A stretch of DNA of 64,000 nt from Opitutia bacterium ISCC 52. GTDB lineage: Bacteria > Verrucomicrobiota > Verrucomicrobiia > Opitutales > UBA2995. Shown piece by piece: positions 10,523-20,663 of the stretch (the stretch's first letter is position 1; each line of letters opens with the position of its first letter). Below the pieces are notes generated by a model that ran no database searches, was not told where the DNA came from, and was given only the letters and a program-made list of their open reading frames with translations. The position numbers were made by a program, and so were the translations under genes. The DNA lies in NCBI GenBank assembly GCA_014529675.2, contig CP076040.1, positions 3,057,894 through 3,121,893 of the forward strand, given 5' to 3'.

Positions 10523-10844
10523 TATTCGGCCTCTAAAGAACGATATTTCAGGGCTGAAGCCCGTGTATTTGGTAAAAAGATACACTCATAACAAAAATCT
10601 AAGAATTTTTATTTACTTCCTCATCAAGAGGTCTTTTAGTAATTGTTAAGAAGTCAGCTCTAGTTAGCGAAAACTCTCCTTTTAACTCAAAACCCCGCGT
10701 TTAACCCTAGCGCTCATCACTTTCCAGACTTTTGGTAGCAGGTTAAAAGGATAAGTTGGGATTGTAGAGGGTATGAAGAAGGTTTCATGCCCTCTGCTTC
10801 CGTACAGACCTAACGGTTTTTTGGGAAAACCGTGCTTAAGCCGC
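10523..10844. other. 322-bp gap between convergent genes, with stable hairpins
   Basis: No open reading frame of note. The gap is long for two convergent genes in this compact region. It holds a 12-bp stem, AGAGGGTATGAA (10766-10777) with TTCATGCCCTCT (10784-10795), with a single G-U pair when transcribed from the plus strand. A second 8-bp stem, ACGGTTTT (10813-10820) with AAAACCGT (10826-10833), follows. A weaker stem GTGTAT/ATACAC lies just after tyrS. These could be terminators for tyrS and opcA or parts of a small RNA. I do not recognise tmRNA, RNase P or SRP RNA motifs. Confidence 0.4.
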
Positions 10845-11846
10845 CTAGCTATTGAAGAAAATCGCTTCAGCCAAGGTATTTTCAGGAGACAATAGTCCGG
10901 CTCGCAGAGAGTAATTAAAATCTGCGCGTCCCATATTTCCGACTAAGGAAGCCGTGCCTGTCGCAATATCAGCCTGAAATCTTAGCGTTTTGCCATCGGA
11001 ATAGTTAAATTGGAGATCAAAGTCGCTCCCCCCCTCCGTTTCCGACGTTTCAACATCGAGAAGGTCAAAGGGCAACTTGATACCAGACACTTCCGCGCAA
11101 GCCTTCAAGCAGTTGAAAATCCAATGAGAAAGGGCTCCCCCCTCCAAGAAAAAGTCCGGGGAGCAGATCAAAGCGGCGATTTCGAGCTTATCAGTCAGGA
11201 GCGATGGCTCAAAACCACTGAGCCCCTGCCCAATTGACTGCCGCATTGGTAATAGCCGTGCATAACTAAGATTTCGGAATGCATTTGGCTCATCTAATTT
11301 ACTCCGAAACTCCCTACCCTCAATCGATGAGTCGTAGACCTTCTGTTTGCAGAAACTAATAAAGCTTTTGTAGATGGTATTGATTCGGTCAGGCGGAAGT
11401 CGATGGGTCCAATAATAGGTGGGTAAATCACTCTCGAGCCATACGGAAACCTGGTTTTCCAGGTATTTGGGTGCATTTACATCATACCCGAGGGTCAATA
11501 TCTCGAAGCATCTCATATCTCGCCGACTCGAACCGATATAACACCCAGAATAGAGCTTTCCGGTCAGTAGCGTATTTGCATCTTCAGCCGGCGTTGGGCA
11601 AAGAATGATAATTCGACTGGGATACGCATGCGCAAACTCGTTGGCTGTTTTGAACAACTGCTTTGCTTCCTCATTGGTGGTTCCGTAACCGAGATGCAAA
11701 ATAAGATTCATCTGCGAAGCGCGAAACTCCGAAGGGGCGGCGTGTCCGCGCTTCGGTTCGTCCGCTTCCCATAGCTTAGCCATGGTGTCGACCACCTCAG
11801 ATACTGGAAGCTCAATTCCAGGGATTACGCTGAATACAGAAGCCAT
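10845..11846 (-). CDS. opcA: Glucose-6-phosphate dehydrogenase assembly protein OpcA
   Basis: OpcA proteins activate or assist assembly of glucose-6-phosphate dehydrogenase in cyanobacteria and actinobacteria. Family features are the MNLILHLGYG strand, RIIILCPTP, RDMRCFEILTLGY, and the WLESDLPTYYWTHRLP segment. I chose the ATG at 11846 because it forms a TAATG overlap with the zwf stop, giving 333 aa. An upstream in-frame ATG at 11867 would add seven residues and a 22-base overlap. Placement directly after zwf supports the role. Nothing appears truncated. Confidence 0.88.
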   Translation of the reverse strand: MASVFSVIPGIELPVSEVVDTMAKLWEADEPKRGHAAPSEFRASQMNLILHLGYGTTNEEAKQLFKTANEFAHAYPSRIIILCPTPAEDANTLLTGKLYSGCYIGSSRRDMRCFEILTLGYDVNAPKYLENQVSVWLESDLPTYYWTHRLPPDRINTIYKSFISFCKQKVYDSSIEGREFRSKLDEPNAFRNLSYARLLPMRQSIGQGLSGFEPSLLTDKLEIAALICSPDFFLEGGALSHWIFNCLKACAEVSGIKLPFDLLDVETSETEGGSDFDLQFNYSDGKTLRFQADIATGTASLVGNMGRADFNYSLRAGLLSPENTLAEAIFFNS

Positions 11847-13393
11847 TACGGTCCCGGCTTTCTCCATTGATGATTATTTTCCCAAGCAAGCTGATCCGCC
11901 TCAAGAGGCCCCCATGATCCAGATTGATACTCGGCCATGCCCTGATTTCCACAAGATTTCCAGAATTCGAGGATCGGAGTCACAATCTTCCAGGAAGCTT
12001 CCGTTTCATCTCCACGAATAAAGAGCGTACTGTCCCCAATCATGGCATCGAGAATCAAACGTTCGTATGCCTCAGGCGTATTCGAGCCATAAGTGGTTTT
12101 ATAGCGGAAATTCATACGAACCGGTTGAGTCCGTGTTTCTAATCCAGGGATTTTGGAATTCATGACCAGCGAGACTCCCTCATCTGGTTGAATTTGAATG
12201 ACCATGGTATTCGGAGAGAGATCGAAAACGTTACTGCTACTGAATAAAATTCCTGGGGGAGTTTTAAATTGAATGGCGATCTCACTCACTCGACGTGCCA
12301 TACGTTTACCCGATCTTAGATAAAACGGAACGCCTTCCCAACGCCAGTTGTTGATGGAAAGCCGGAGAGCAGCGTACGTCTCGGTAGAAGAATCCTCCGG
12401 AATCCCAGACTCTTCCATGTAAGCTGGCACTTTATTTCCATCAATCAGGCCTTCCCCATAGCGCGCACGAACAACATCACCCCTGGGCGAACTCAATTCC
12501 AGCGGTTGAATGGCCTTCAGGAGCTTTACCTTCTCATCGCGAATCGATTCCGGATCCAGCGATACCGGAGGCTCCATAGCGGTCAAACTGAGCAGTTGCA
12601 TCGTATGATTCTGGATAATATCCCGGAGAGCACCACTTTGATCGTAGTAACCACCACGAGAACCCACACCCAAATCCTCAGAAACAGTAATTTGAACACA
12701 TTCGACAAAATTACGGTTCCAGAGTGGTTCAAATATGGAGTTAGCAAACCGCTGCACCAGAAGATCCTGAACGGTCTCTTTCCCTAAATAATGATCGATG
12801 CGATAAATCTGGTTTTCTTCAAAATGTTGATTGATCGTGGCATTGAGCGAACGAGCCGACTCCAAATCTTTACCGAAAGGTTTTTCAACTACGACTTTGG
12901 AGGCCAAGGGTGTACCTATATTTCTTGAGGCTAGCCCACATGCCCCAAGCTCGGACACAACGGCAGTAAAGACACTGGGTGGAGTAGAAATATAGAACAT
13001 CACCTGAAGATCACGCCCCACCTGTTTCTCATAGGAGTCAATTTGATCTTTCAGCTTCTTGTAACCGGCTGAATCGTCATAAGGTCCATCGACATAGCAA
13101 GTATTAGCCTCAAACCGCTTCCAGATCTTCTCATCCAGATCACGGCGGGAAAACTCAACCAGTGAATCGTGTGCAAGCTGACGAAACTCGTCATTCGGGA
13201 TGGGGTTTCGCCCAAATCCAATGAGAAAAAAGTCAGAAGGAAGCAAGTTATCGAGACCCAAATTATAGATCGCAGGAACAAGCTTCCGCTTGGTTAGATC
13301 CCCCGAAGCGCCAAAGATGACCACAACCGTAGGCGGGGCGCCTCGATGCTTACTGAGACCGTTGAGAAATGGATGTCTGTTTTCTGATGACAT
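11846..13393 (-). CDS. zwf: Glucose-6-phosphate 1-dehydrogenase
   Basis: First enzyme of the oxidative pentose phosphate pathway; oxidises glucose-6-phosphate and makes NADPH. The 515-aa protein has the usual length. The nucleotide-binding motif is VVIFGASGDLTKRKL near the N-terminus, and the catalytic signature is RIDHYLGKE. C-terminal substrate-binding features such as LRSGKRM are present. It is cotranscribed with opcA through a one-base overlap. Upstream (13394-13514) is a short AT-rich gap that must hold its promoter. Confidence 0.97.
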   Translation of the reverse strand: MSSENRHPFLNGLSKHRGAPPTVVVIFGASGDLTKRKLVPAIYNLGLDNLLPSDFFLIGFGRNPIPNDEFRQLAHDSLVEFSRRDLDEKIWKRFEANTCYVDGPYDDSAGYKKLKDQIDSYEKQVGRDLQVMFYISTPPSVFTAVVSELGACGLASRNIGTPLASKVVVEKPFGKDLESARSLNATINQHFEENQIYRIDHYLGKETVQDLLVQRFANSIFEPLWNRNFVECVQITVSEDLGVGSRGGYYDQSGALRDIIQNHTMQLLSLTAMEPPVSLDPESIRDEKVKLLKAIQPLELSSPRGDVVRARYGEGLIDGNKVPAYMEESGIPEDSSTETYAALRLSINNWRWEGVPFYLRSGKRMARRVSEIAIQFKTPPGILFSSSNVFDLSPNTMVIQIQPDEGVSLVMNSKIPGLETRTQPVRMNFRYKTTYGSNTPEAYERLILDAMIGDSTLFIRGDETEASWKIVTPILEFWKSCGNQGMAEYQSGSWGPLEADQLAWENNHQWRKPGP

Positions 13394-13514
13394 AATGAAA
13401 AAGGAAAGCAGTGATTAGATGGCCTCACTAGAGACCCGAATGCAATACCATTAGTAGCACGAAGAAATAATTCATTTCATCAAAATGATTATCGCTAAAA
13501 ATACTCAATACACC

Positions 13515-13909
13515 TCATGAAAACCACTCGACATTTGAAAAATGGAGAATCTCCCATTCTTTTTCCTCCTGATGGTTTACTTCCACCACGTCCAAGCGAA
13601 AGGTCAGTGGCTTCTTTTTGAGCGTTTTCATGTAGGCCTGAGGGCGCGTTTGAGTGCTCGTTTTTTTCGTTTATCAACTGAGTATTACCCAGGAACCAGG
13701 CCACCCGCTCGACGCGTCTTCACTTCCACAAAGACGAGTATATCATCCTCGGTGGTAATCAAATCGATTTCGTCTCTTCCATGTCTCCAGTTGCGTTCGA
13801 GAATCTTAAAGTCCTTTTCTTTTTTGAGAAACTGTTCTGCAGCTTTTTCACCAGCAGCACCGGTAGACGGCGCCTGCACCCCGATTAGCCGTTTTAAGCC
13901 ATCAAACAT
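13515..13909 (-). pseudogene. yraN: YraN/UPF0102 family protein, broken by a stop and a frameshift
   Basis: YraN proteins are small, restriction-endonuclease-fold proteins of uncertain role. The first 74 codons match the family (GEKAAEQFLKK, RNWRHGRDEIDLI, VFVEVKTRRAGG), then end at an in-frame TAA (13685-13687). Reading through gives YSVDKRKKRALKRALR, and a shift to another frame then gives KPLTFRLDVVEV, a YraN-like C-terminus, ending at TGA (13515-13517). So one nonsense codon and one apparent single-base deletion break a gene that would encode about 131 aa, the normal length. Sequencing error cannot be excluded, but the neighbours are also damaged. Confidence 0.8.
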
Positions 13910-13917
13910 CCGAGCTC

Positions 13918-14328
13918 TTATTTGGTAGCCGCGTTGACGTTCACAATCTCTTTCCCGATGGGAAAAAGCGCCAGACTAGCAATTTTCAAATGCTGTACGC
14001 CAAATGGTATCCCAATGATCGTAATGAAGCACAGTATGGCTGAGGTGAAATGCCCGATCGCTAACCATATGCCTCCAAAGACAAACCAAATAATATTACC
14101 GATTGTGCACAAGGTGCCCGTTCCAATATCCGACTTGCCTTGAGACACTCGCCTATCAACTGCCTCACGACCAAACGGCCACAGTACAAACACCCCTGTA
14201 GTAAAACAAGCACGTCCCCAAGGTATCCCGATAATGGATACATACATAATGAGCCCCACAAGGAACCATCCGAGCCCGGTCACTAGTCCAAGAAAAATAA
14301 ACCAAAGAATATTTAAAAGCGTGGTCAC
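13918..14328 (-). CDS. YccF-family inner-membrane protein
   Basis: A 136-aa membrane protein of the YccF family (two YccF domains), function unknown. It has about four hydrophobic segments. The paired motifs IGIPWGRACF...PFG and IGIPFGVQHLKIA...PIGKE show the internal duplication typical of the family. It starts 5 bases after the ankyrin/TonB-like gene and ends 8 bases before yraN, so it sits inside the run of damaged genes but is itself intact. No function can be assigned. Confidence 0.82.
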   Translation of the reverse strand: MTTLLNILWFIFLGLVTGLGWFLVGLIMYVSIIGIPWGRACFTTGVFVLWPFGREAVDRRVSQGKSDIGTGTLCTIGNIIWFVFGGIWLAIGHFTSAILCFITIIGIPFGVQHLKIASLALFPIGKEIVNVNAATK

Positions 14329-14333
14329 TGTTA

Positions 14334-16047
14334 TTACCTCTTCAAAGTAAATGATAATGGAATACGAACCCGGGTTTTTACCGGAGAGCCATCCATAAAT
14401 CCAGGCTTAAACTCCCATTGTTTTACAGCAGACAAGGCGTTCTTTCCAAATTCCGAATGAGAGGATTTCTCGATTTTGGCATCCACTACTTTGCCTTGCT
14501 CGTTGACAACAAATACAACGTCAGCAAATCCCTGAACCCATTTTTTCTTTAATTCAGGAGGATAAACAGGTGCGTATCTTTTTACTGGAACAGGTGCCTG
14601 ATCAAGTTCACCGACCTCAAAGACCTTAACTCCAAAATCTTTAGATTTAAGTTCTATCGGAAGCCTTACCTTATAAGCAGTATTCAATTCATCGGAATGA
14701 GGCAAATCCACAGTCCAACTCCGAATGCTCTCTCTCAAAAATAATCTCAAATCCCATGGAAGAGGTTCCAGGAACTTTGGAAACCTGACTTTCCCCACAG
14801 GATCAATCACCATTTCGATCTTTACCTTCAGATCTCCATATTTCTCTCGTAAGTGCTTAGGGTACTGAACCGACAAATGCTCCTTGGTCATCGACTCTAC
14901 AAACGATTCTGAAGGCTTTTCAAATTTCCAGTTAGGTCGTTTTGACAGGTCAGTCCCATCCTTGAGAAAAACCTCTTTGCAAAGTTCAGCATTGTAATAA
15001 TCAGCCACCCAAGTTCCCGGCACATGCCCACGAAAGCTGCAGTCAGAGGTCAAACATTGCTCCAAGGAAATCTGCACAACCTCTGGAATGTCAAAGGCCA
15101 ATGCGTAGTCCATAAGTTGCATAGCCAGTTTGTCATCCAACTCACATTCAGCTCCATACTGGATTAAGGATTGAATACTCTCTCGTTCATCCTGAACAAC
15201 CGCCATCCACACAGCTGCCGGCCTCTTCTCAGGACGAACATTGGGATCCGCCCCCAGACCTAGCAGCTCATGAACCGAACTCACCTTCTTCGCCAATACC
15301 GCGAGGTAAAAGGGAGTATTCCCTCTGGCATCCAAGCTGTTAATGTCCAGTCCAGCCTCGACCAAGACTTTTATCACAGAAGCATGACCGCTTTGGGCTG
15401 CGTAGTGAAGGCAGGTGTATTTATTGCTCCCAAATATTTTTGGAAAATTTGCCCCCCTGTTCGATTAAGAACTGAACCAGCTCCGCATTGCCTGATTGAA
15501 CAGCCGCTTTGATGGCAGCGTTTCCTCTTATGCTTGTGTTGATATTTAAATCTTCCCTCAACATCGCACGGGCCAACTCCAAGTTTCCCATAGCACAATT
15601 TGAATAAAACAAATTTGCGTAGGTACCAGTCTTCGGCCGAATCTTATCTACCTTCAACTTCACTCCAGCATCCTTTGTTTTCTGAGCAATCATATCGAAG
15701 ATGGCAGGGCGTAATGAACTAACTGCTACATCTAAGGAATTTCCACCCTTCGGGCTCTCATGCTTCAAGTATCGATTCATACCACTGAGGTAGTCCACCA
15801 TTCGAAAGTCTCCCCGCTGTATGACATATTGATACTGGGTATAAATCAGTTTCGATTTTTCTAAAGGATCGTGGCCCTGCTCGATCAGTTCTTTTACCGA
15901 ATTTAGTCTACCGCCGTATATAGCCTGCCTTATGATCGAGGCTTCTTTGTTGCGCTTAATCTTATCCGCTTTGATCTGATTCAAATACTGTAGGACACCC
16001 ACGTTCCCATACAATGCGGCACCATGCATGAGTGAGTATTTATTCAT
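14334..16047 (-). pseudogene. Ankyrin-repeat protein with C-terminal TonB-like domains, split by a frameshift
   Basis: Two reading frames (16047-15421 and the region down to 14334) encode one protein. Removing one G from the G6 run at 15452-15457 joins them as LIEQGANFPKIFGSNKYTCL, a textbook ankyrin junction, giving about 570 aa. The N-terminal 350 residues hold several ankyrin repeats (for example NKYSLMHGAALYGN and DARGNTPFYLAVLAKK). The last 90 residues (YPPELKKKWVQGFADVVFVV to IPLSFTLKR) match the TonB C-terminal domain, and a weaker TonB-like segment precedes it (QYPKHLREKYGDLKVKIEMV). No signal peptide or membrane anchor is visible. The start overlaps the upstream gene by four bases (ATGA). 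Function unknown. Confidence 0.75.
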
Positions 16048-16736
16048 AACTTGTATTCGAGCCAGATTTTTGCCGAAATTTCCAGTCCTTTGAAATCCTC
16101 AGCAGTTCCTGTGCAAGCTAAGCGATAGAGATAATCTGGATTGTCGTTCGCAAAATCCTTTTGGGGGATTCTCACCTCCAAATCATCCTGTCCAATTACA
16201 CAGAAAAATGGAAATCCATCCATATGACTTTCCTTGATCCGAAAATCCTTAAACAGAGAATCCATAAGCCCGGCGTGGATAGGTTTATTCGTTCTGAATA
16301 ATTCGACCGATGTAACCTCACCGTCATAGTACCAGCCGAGCACAACGACCGTTGACTTGAAACCGGAAGAACTCCAGCTAACTGCTTTTCTCCTTGGAAC
16401 TCAGACTAGCTACAACCGGCAAAGTATCCCCATCTAATCCAATGGACAGCAGACCTTCCCCTTCCCGCACAGCATGGACACGGTGAATTTTGTTGAGGAA
16501 GTAAGATCGTGGAAAATGGCAGTTTTCCCAGAACGACTCATTTTCGATCTCCAACCCCCACTCTCCTTCGATAGGTAAATATCGATTTTCGCCATCCTCT
16601 TGATAATAGGGACGAGTAAAATCAAACCCATCTACCGCGAAGGAATTACCCTCGTGATGGTAAACCAAGCGAGCCTGACCACAGAGAACTGAAAGGGTAG
16701 AAAAAAAAGAAGGGCAATGGACCAACCACTTTTCAT
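16044..16736 (-). pseudogene. Secreted protein of unknown function, broken by two frameshifts
   Basis: Not a family I recognise. The ATG at 16736 opens a signal peptide (MKSGWSIALLFF), but the T8 run (16701-16708 on the plus strand as A8) puts the rest out of frame. One more T would join it to STLSVLCGQA, a normal cleavage region. A second break lies at an A4 run (16386-16389): removing one A joins ...SLSSKEK to AVSWSSSGFKSTVVVLGW. The repaired product is about 230 aa. It overlaps the ankyrin/TonB gene by four bases, so the two were probably one operon. Confidence 0.6.
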
Positions 16737-16857
16737 GAGGGATTCAACAGGGTTTCACCGAGATTGGAAGAACGGTTATGCTAATTACAATCGTTCGACC
16801 AAGGCAAACTCCTTTTCCCTCCACCCATTGCTCAACCGCAAATGCGTGTATTAAAAC

Positions 16858-19800
16858 CTAAGTGTTTACTCCGGCAGTAGCCAACTCAACCTCTTCCGTA
16901 GAGCCAGACTCACGATTGAAGCGCATAGAAAGCACCTTACTCACACCCCGTTCCTGCATAGTCACACCATAAATGGTATCAGCGCTAGAGATGGTGCGCT
17001 TGTTGTGAGTGATGATCAGGAACTGTGAATGCTTGGTGAACTGACGGAGGATGTCCACGAAACGACCAATGTTGGCTTCATCCAATGGAGCATCCAGCTC
17101 ATCAAGAAGACAGAATGGACTCGGCTTAACCATGTAGATCGCAAATAGCAGAGCCACGGCGGTCATAGTCTTTTGTCCACCTGACAGAAGTGAGATGGAC
17201 TTCAAACGGGTTCCAGGGGGTTGCGCTACAATCTCAATACCTGATTCGAGGGGATCTTCAGCGTCTTGCAAAGCGAGGTCTGCCTTTCCTCCTCCAAACA
17301 ACTTATCGAAGGTGAAAATGAAATTCTCACGGACCTGCTTGAAGGTCTCCTTGAATTGCGCCAGTGAAGTCTGATTGATGTCGTCGATGGCAGCCAACAA
17401 TTCTTCTTTGGAATTCCAAAGATCCTGGCTTTGCGTTTTCAGGAACTCGTCACGTTCCTTTAATTCACCGTATTCTTCGATCGCCACCAAGTTAACAGGT
17501 CCCATCGAGTGCAGTCGCTTCCGCAACTTATCGACTTCGCTTTTGATGGGTTCCCAATCGGGTTCTTCCAATCCTTCCAGATCTTCAGCACTTGGTTCCT
17601 GGATCTGAGGGGCTGAATCCGGGTCGGGTGCCTCAGCATCCTCTTCTTCCAAATCCAATGCCAGTTTCTCAACCAGTTTCTGATTGGCTAAGAAATACTC
17701 ACGCCGCCATTCGATATCGCCGAGTTCGAGATCGTATTCGCGCATGATCTCTTCTGAGAGGTAGCGCATCTGTGACTTCTTTTCTGCCAGGACGATTGCC
17801 TCTTTATTAAGAGAAGCCTCATACGTCTGAAGTTCTTTGCGAACTTCACCCAAACTACTTTCCTGGGCAGCAATTTCTTTCTCTTGAGCCATCAGAGTCT
17901 CGCGCACTTCATTCGACGCAGCCTGAGCAGTTTCTAGTTCTTCAGAAACTTCGACCATAGCCGCTTCATTTTCCTCAACTTGCTTTAGCAGTTGATTGCT
18001 CTGAGCGTGGAGAGATTCCTTTTCTTCGGTGCGCTGCAGTCGAGCACTTTCAATTTCAACCAGCTGATCCTTCATTTCCTGAAGGCTACGTTCCAGACTT
18101 TCCAGTTGCTGCTTTTTAGCGGCTAACTCTACTCGCACTTCAGAAAGCGCTTCTCGTTTCTGTTCACGCTCTTCACGTAATGACTGTAAAGACTCTTCCA
18201 GTTGAGTGACTGTACTGCGCTTAGCATCCATTGTGCTTTCCGCCTCACCCAACTGCTCATTCGCCTGCTTCAGCTGCTCTGCGTACTGACCGTGCGTCGC
18301 TTCAATCTCCTTGATATTCGACTGCATGAGCTCCAATCGCTCACGCCCTTTCTCAAGTGACGCTGCGGCAGCACGTTGCTCAGATGCGAGAACAGACTCC
18401 TCACGCTGAATTTCCTGCATGCGGCCTTTGAGGGATTCAATGCCCTCCTTGGCCTTGGTTAATTCTTCATCGACACCGCGAGCAGTAGCACGTTTGGCCT
18501 CTAATTCAGTTTCGCATTTCTCAATCTTGGATTTGAGTTCACGTATTTGATTACTGCGCTCCAGGATACTATCAGGTTCATTCTTACTATGACCGCCGAC
18601 AAACCAGCCGCGTCGGTCCACTAAATCACCAGATCGAGAAGCAATACGAGAGAATGCAAAATTTGGGTTGTCTTTCCAAAAAGCCAAGAAGGCATCCAAG
18701 TCGTCGCAGACGTAGCAACCAGCAAGCACACGCTTGAGCGCTTCAGAGGTTCTAAACTCATCGGAATCCACTACTGAATCTGCAGGTGTCAAAAATTCAG
18801 CTACATCCTTAACGTCACCTACCTTGAGTGGTTCAACGGGAAATTGGAGGCATGCTTTTCCCAGCTTACGGATTTCCAACTGCTTAACCACCGTTTGGGC
18901 CACCTCAGCTGAATCGACAAGGAGCGCATCCAAAGAGGCACCGAGCAAAGCTTCAATCGCTCGTGTGTTTTTAGTACTCACCTCGATGCTCTTAGCCAAG
19001 AGACTGAATTCGCTGGCATCAACGATGGCATCAATTCGCCCCTGCATGAGTGCCTTGGCTCCTTCACTGAAACCTTCGAATTTCTTATTGAGGTCGTTCA
19101 GCACATTCAGGTGAGCGGCCATGCGAGCCAACTGGCGATCCATGTCTTGGATTTCCACCTGTAAGTCACGGAAATGAGATAGCAATTTATCAGAAGATGC
19201 CTCTCCAACTTCCAAGCCTTTCTTTACCTCTTCCTTTTCTGTCTCAAAAATCGTGGACCGTTTTTCAATATCGACGAGGTCCTTCTCCAAATGCGTGGTC
19301 TCTTCCGTTAAACAATGAATATCTTCGTTCATGGAAGACTGCTTCACCTCATCGGTCTTCAAAGCTACCTCGAGGTGAGATACGTCTGTACGTAAGCGTG
19401 TGATCGAAACTTCCTGCTCACCAATTAAGCGACGTTCATTTAGCAAATTTGCCTCAGCAGTAGCGATGAGTGTTTGAACTTCAGTAAGTTGATCCGACTT
19501 TTCCTGATGAATTTCATCAGAGTTGCCAACCAGATCGAGCTGTTGTTGACGAACTTCAACATCATCCTCGGACCGATTCTTCACATCATCCTGACGCTTG
19601 GCCATGTTCTGGAGCTCTTGATCGATTTGCTCCAGGCGATGAGTCACATCTTCAATCCGCGACTTGGCAAACTTGGCTTGGTTTTCTGCCTGATCACGCT
19701 TGGATCGCAGATCAAAAATCCCTTGCTGGGATAATTCCAGATTTGTGTAAAGCTGCGTCCGAGATTCTCGCTGAGCTTCGAGTGCTTCTTCCTTGGAAGA

Positions 19801-20586
19801 CACGGAGCTTCGTAGCTCTTCAACCTTACTGGTAAATTCCTTACTGTGCTGACTGGCGGAGTTCAGGTTGGATTCGATTTGCGAAAATTGATGACTGCTC
19901 AGAGCCAGATCCAGGTGCTTCAAGCGATGAGAGATCCGTTTGTATCTTAATGCTTTACTGGCTTGGCGGCGCAGGGATCCGATTTGCCGCGTTACTTCCT
20001 CGATCACGTCGGTTACCCGAGCCAGGTTGGCGTCCACGTGAGAGAGCTTATTAAGCGCTTCCTTACGTTGCGCTTTGTAACGGGTGATGCCTGCGGCCTC
20101 CTCAAAGATCGTCCGACGTTCTGAAGGATTTGAAGATAGGATCTGGTCAATCTGCCCTTGCACCATGAACGAGTAGGAAACTTGCCCGACCCCCGTGTCC
20201 ATGAAGAGCTTACCAATATCCTTTAAGCGACAGGACTTCCCATTGATAAAATAACTGCTTCCACCATCCCTTACTACACTCCGCTTAATTTCCACTTCGT
20301 GGAATCCTTCACCCAGTTCTTTTTCGCAATCAGAGAAGATGAGGCTGACTTCGCAAATGGAGTGCGGCTTGCGCTTATCCGTACCTTCAAAAATGACGTC
20401 CTGCATCTTACCCCCACGCAAAGCCTTAGCACTCTGCTCACCAAGAACCCAGCGAATGCAGTCGGCAATATTACTTTTGCCGCAGCCATTCGGGCCTACG
20501 ATAGCGGTTACTCCAGGTTCGAGCGATAGTTGGGTAAAATCGGCGAAACTCTTGAAGCCGTTAATTCTGACTTCCTTCAGGTACAT
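16858..20586 (-). CDS. smc: Chromosome segregation protein SMC
   Basis: ATPase of the condensin-like complex that organises and segregates the chromosome. The frame is open up to 20799, but the true start is the ATG at 20586 (MYLKEVRINGFKSFADF), giving 1242 aa, the expected SMC length. Walker A is GPNGCGKSN near residue 35. Two long coiled coils flank a hinge at about residues 510-680. The C-terminal half carries the signature LLSGGQKTMTAVAL and Walker B FCLLDELDAPLDEAN. It follows the LptF/LptG-type permease gene by 77 bases in the same direction. Confidence 0.96.
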   Translation of the reverse strand: MYLKEVRINGFKSFADFTQLSLEPGVTAIVGPNGCGKSNIADCIRWVLGEQSAKALRGGKMQDVIFEGTDKRKPHSICEVSLIFSDCEKELGEGFHEVEIKRSVVRDGGSSYFINGKSCRLKDIGKLFMDTGVGQVSYSFMVQGQIDQILSSNPSERRTIFEEAAGITRYKAQRKEALNKLSHVDANLARVTDVIEEVTRQIGSLRRQASKALRYKRISHRLKHLDLALSSHQFSQIESNLNSASQHSKEFTSKVEELRSSVSSKEEALEAQRESRTQLYTNLELSQQGIFDLRSKRDQAENQAKFAKSRIEDVTHRLEQIDQELQNMAKRQDDVKNRSEDDVEVRQQQLDLVGNSDEIHQEKSDQLTEVQTLIATAEANLLNERRLIGEQEVSITRLRTDVSHLEVALKTDEVKQSSMNEDIHCLTEETTHLEKDLVDIEKRSTIFETEKEEVKKGLEVGEASSDKLLSHFRDLQVEIQDMDRQLARMAAHLNVLNDLNKKFEGFSEGAKALMQGRIDAIVDASEFSLLAKSIEVSTKNTRAIEALLGASLDALLVDSAEVAQTVVKQLEIRKLGKACLQFPVEPLKVGDVKDVAEFLTPADSVVDSDEFRTSEALKRVLAGCYVCDDLDAFLAFWKDNPNFAFSRIASRSGDLVDRRGWFVGGHSKNEPDSILERSNQIRELKSKIEKCETELEAKRATARGVDEELTKAKEGIESLKGRMQEIQREESVLASEQRAAAASLEKGRERLELMQSNIKEIEATHGQYAEQLKQANEQLGEAESTMDAKRSTVTQLEESLQSLREEREQKREALSEVRVELAAKKQQLESLERSLQEMKDQLVEIESARLQRTEEKESLHAQSNQLLKQVEENEAAMVEVSEELETAQAASNEVRETLMAQEKEIAAQESSLGEVRKELQTYEASLNKEAIVLAEKKSQMRYLSEEIMREYDLELGDIEWRREYFLANQKLVEKLALDLEEEDAEAPDPDSAPQIQEPSAEDLEGLEEPDWEPIKSEVDKLRKRLHSMGPVNLVAIEEYGELKERDEFLKTQSQDLWNSKEELLAAIDDINQTSLAQFKETFKQVRENFIFTFDKLFGGGKADLALQDAEDPLESGIEIVAQPPGTRLKSISLLSGGQKTMTAVALLFAIYMVKPSPFCLLDELDAPLDEANIGRFVDILRQFTKHSQFLIITHNKRTISSADTIYGVTMQERGVSKVLSMRFNRESGSTEEVELATAGVNT

Positions 20587-20663
20587 GGATAGAAGACGGG
20601 AAGATTTGTAAGCGACTGACGTTTCAGCAACCCTTAATTTCAGGAAAAAAACATCCCTCCGAA

